From the NCBI RefSeq assembly GCF_009729545.1, contig NZ_WFIY01000004.1:470001-534000 (forward strand): DNA of 64,000 nucleotides, written 5' to 3'. The notes beneath the pieces are model-generated. The model ran no database searches. It was not told the origin of the DNA and saw only the letters and a program-made list of their open reading frames with translations. Position 1 is the first letter of the stretch; each line of letters opens with the position of its first letter. Positions 62,701-64,000 of this stretch are shown here, in pieces. This DNA comes from Acidianus infernus (GTDB lineage Archaea; Thermoproteota; Thermoprotei_A; Sulfolobales; Sulfolobaceae). The position numbers were made by a program, and so were the translations under genes.

Positions 62701-63759
62701 TTAACATTCAAAAGTTTGACATAAAATTTCCTTTAATTTCTCTGCATGATTTTCCCAAGATAAATCCTTCGCAGTATTCCACGCATTAACGCTCATTTTA
62801 TGCCAGTTTTCTAAAGTTTCATTAATCCTATCTACGGCTTCTTCCCAATCTCTTACTACAAATCCATTTTCACCCTGCTTTATTAGCTCCTTACTTCCTA
62901 GACCTTCGTTAACTATTACAGGTACTCCGTAAGCCATTGCCTCAATTACTCCCAATCCTGGACCTCTTTCATTAAAGCCAAACCTTACAAGGACTAAGGC
63001 TTTTGAATATAGCTCTACGAGTTTTTCCTCGCTTATTTTTCCAGTTACTGTTACGTAATCTCCGTACTTTCTTAAGAATTCTTTTAAAGTATCTTCCCTA
63101 GCCCAAGAACCTGCCATCACCATTTTACCTTTTATTCTCTTTGCTATTTCGCCGTAAATCTCTGGCTTTCTTCCGGAGTCCCAAGTTGATACTGCCAAAA
63201 CAATTCTTTCTCTGCTTTCTGGCAATTTACTTACCGGATAACAGCCCGGGTATATTACTTCAGATTTTATTCCATATTCCTCTAAAGTCTTCTTATTCCA
63301 CATGGAGTTAGTAATAATAACCTTTGCATTTCTTAATACTTTTTCTTCAATTTTCTTAGGTAAAAAGTATTTCACCCCTTTCAAGGGTAATGATGTTTCG
63401 TGGAGGTAAACTGCGTAATCTTCTCCATAACGTAATTTCCTTACGTAACCGGTAATTCCTGCAAATTGGTCATGATAAAGAGTAGGTCCCCTAATCTTTG
63501 TTGCTCTTAAAATTAAGTCAAGGTCTACTGTTGCTTCCTTTCCTCTATGTTTTGCATAAATTGAAGTTATAAAAGAGAAAAGAGGAGTAAAGAAGCCTTT
63601 TTCTCCCCTTTTCCTAAGTATTAAATAATTTACACCGTCTAACTTATAATTTCCTCCAGCATCCCTATAAATTATTAATTTCCATTTAGTATTCCTAGCT
63701 TCTTCTATAGCCATTTTAGGAACAGCACTATTCCATAAAAGTCTTACAGCAATCTGCAT
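62701..63759 (-). CDS. Family 4 (GT-B) glycosyltransferase
   Basis: 352 residues from the ATG at 63759 (MQIAVRLLWNSAV). A longer frame up to 63816 adds a hydrophobic stretch that overlaps the next gene's end and is unlike the family start. GT4 marks: NSMWNKKTLEEYGI after the N-domain, VIYPGCYP, and the C-terminal nucleotide-sugar motif ERGPGLGVIEAMAYGVPVIV with the conserved E-x7-E (here GPGLGVIEAMAYG). It transfers a sugar to a lipid-linked or surface glycan. The next gene upstream ends 36 nt before. Confidence 0.85.
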   Translation of the reverse strand: MQIAVRLLWNSAVPKMAIEEARNTKWKLIIYRDAGGNYKLDGVNYLILRKRGEKGFFTPLFSFITSIYAKHRGKEATVDLDLILRATKIRGPTLYHDQFAGITGYVRKLRYGEDYAVYLHETSLPLKGVKYFLPKKIEEKVLRNAKVIITNSMWNKKTLEEYGIKSEVIYPGCYPVSKLPESRERIVLAVSTWDSGRKPEIYGEIAKRIKGKMVMAGSWAREDTLKEFLRKYGDYVTVTGKISEEKLVELYSKALVLVRFGFNERGPGLGVIEAMAYGVPVIVNEGLGSKELIKQGENGFVVRDWEEAVDRINETLENWHKMSVNAWNTAKDLSWENHAEKLKEILCQTFEC

Positions 63760-63794
63760 TAACAAGAAGAAAGAAGAAAAAAGAAAATAATAAA

Positions 63795-64000
63795 TTAAGC
63801 TAATCTTGCACCGCAATTTATACAGAACTTAGCTCCTGGCGGATTTAAGTAACCGCATTGCGGGCATCTGATTTGTTGAGGTGCTTGAGGAGCAATTGGT
63901 TGTTGAGAAGCAACTGTCGGAGTTATTTGTTGATTAATAGGTTGCGTTGTTGGCATCGGTAAGTCGAATAAACCGTCATTAATTTCCTTATCTATTTGAG
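63795..64000 (-). CDS. Zinc-ribbon protein, N-terminus outside the window
   Basis: The last 68 residues are visible: a Gln/Pro/Thr-rich linker (PTTQPINQQITPTVASQQ) and a C-terminal zinc ribbon RCPQCGYLNPPGAKFCINCG with CxxC...CxxC. It ends at TAA 63795. Such DZR/zinc-ribbon tails are found on many archaeal proteins of unrelated function, so nothing more can be said. Confidence 0.8.
   Translation of the reverse strand, partial: QIDKEINDGLFDLPMPTTQPINQQITPTVASQQPIAPQAPQQIRCPQCGYLNPPGAKFCINCGARLA

Overview
The window is a stretch of chromosome from a thermoacidophilic crenarchaeon of the order Sulfolobales. The evidence is the SlaA/SlaB S-layer pair, a zinc-containing ferredoxin, the TreZ/TreX/TreY trehalose set, a Cas4 resembling SSO0001, a low G+C composition, TATA boxes about 25-30 nt upstream of many starts (leaderless transcripts), and Shine-Dalgarno sites of the GGTGATCC type. 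The sulfide:quinone oxidoreductase matches, as I remember it, the Acidianus ambivalens enzyme down to the numbering of its three active-site cysteines. Acidianus or a close relative is therefore the best guess at genus level; this is inference.

Layout. 0-3.4 kb: sugar nucleotidyltransferase (cut by the window edge), class I aldolase, polysaccharide flippase-like protein, CBS protein. 3.5-10.4 kb: M48 peptidase, GMP synthase ATPase subunit, cobalamin genes (cobQ, cobS, cbiB), zinc dehydrogenase, a small M48 protein. 10.3-19 kb: a frameshifted molybdenum hydroxylase subunit, PUA protein, dolichol-phosphate-mannose-synthase-like GT2, amino acid enzymes, M24 peptidase, RNase Z-like protein, glutamine amidotransferase. 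18.9-25 kb: a miniature TnpB-like RuvC protein, an HDAC-family deacetylase, then an operon of GT2, Cas4, ThiD-ThiN and a ribokinase-like kinase. 25-31 kb: redox defence (peroxiredoxin; rubrerythrin/Fe-S oxidoreductase/DUF3501 operon; zinc ferredoxin), together with a duplicated retropepsin/DUF5678 locus and a structured, G+C-richer intergenic island. 31-41 kb: APC permease, LDH2-type dehydrogenase, a MarR-type regulator between two MFS exporters, a solitary EcfT, a third M48 peptidase. 41.7-48 kb: trehalose synthesis from glycogen-type glucan (treZ, treX, treY); treY carries a frameshift near its 3' end. 47.9-54.3 kb: PQQ-type propeller, decayed trpB, a secreted glycoprotein with an ABC exporter, then three consecutive pseudogenes (K+ channel, KaiC-like ATPase, HTH regulator) ending at a tRNA-Gly gene. 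54.7-64 kb: slaB, slaA, a cysteine-rich pilin-like protein, SQR, GT4, zinc-ribbon protein (cut by the edge).

How the parts fit together. Envelope genes (S-layer, flippase, three or four glycosyltransferases, three M48 membrane proteases) and sulfur/oxygen redox genes dominate. The unusual parts are: the mini-TnpB; a cas4 whose family start position is an ACG codon behind a good Shine-Dalgarno site; the retropepsin duplication with an exact 122-bp repeat; two G+C-richer structured intergenic islands (28.06-28.29 kb and 59.53-59.61 kb); and a local graveyard of frameshifted genes beside tRNA-Gly. Several frameshifts are single-base changes, so assembly error must be excluded before they are treated as biology.
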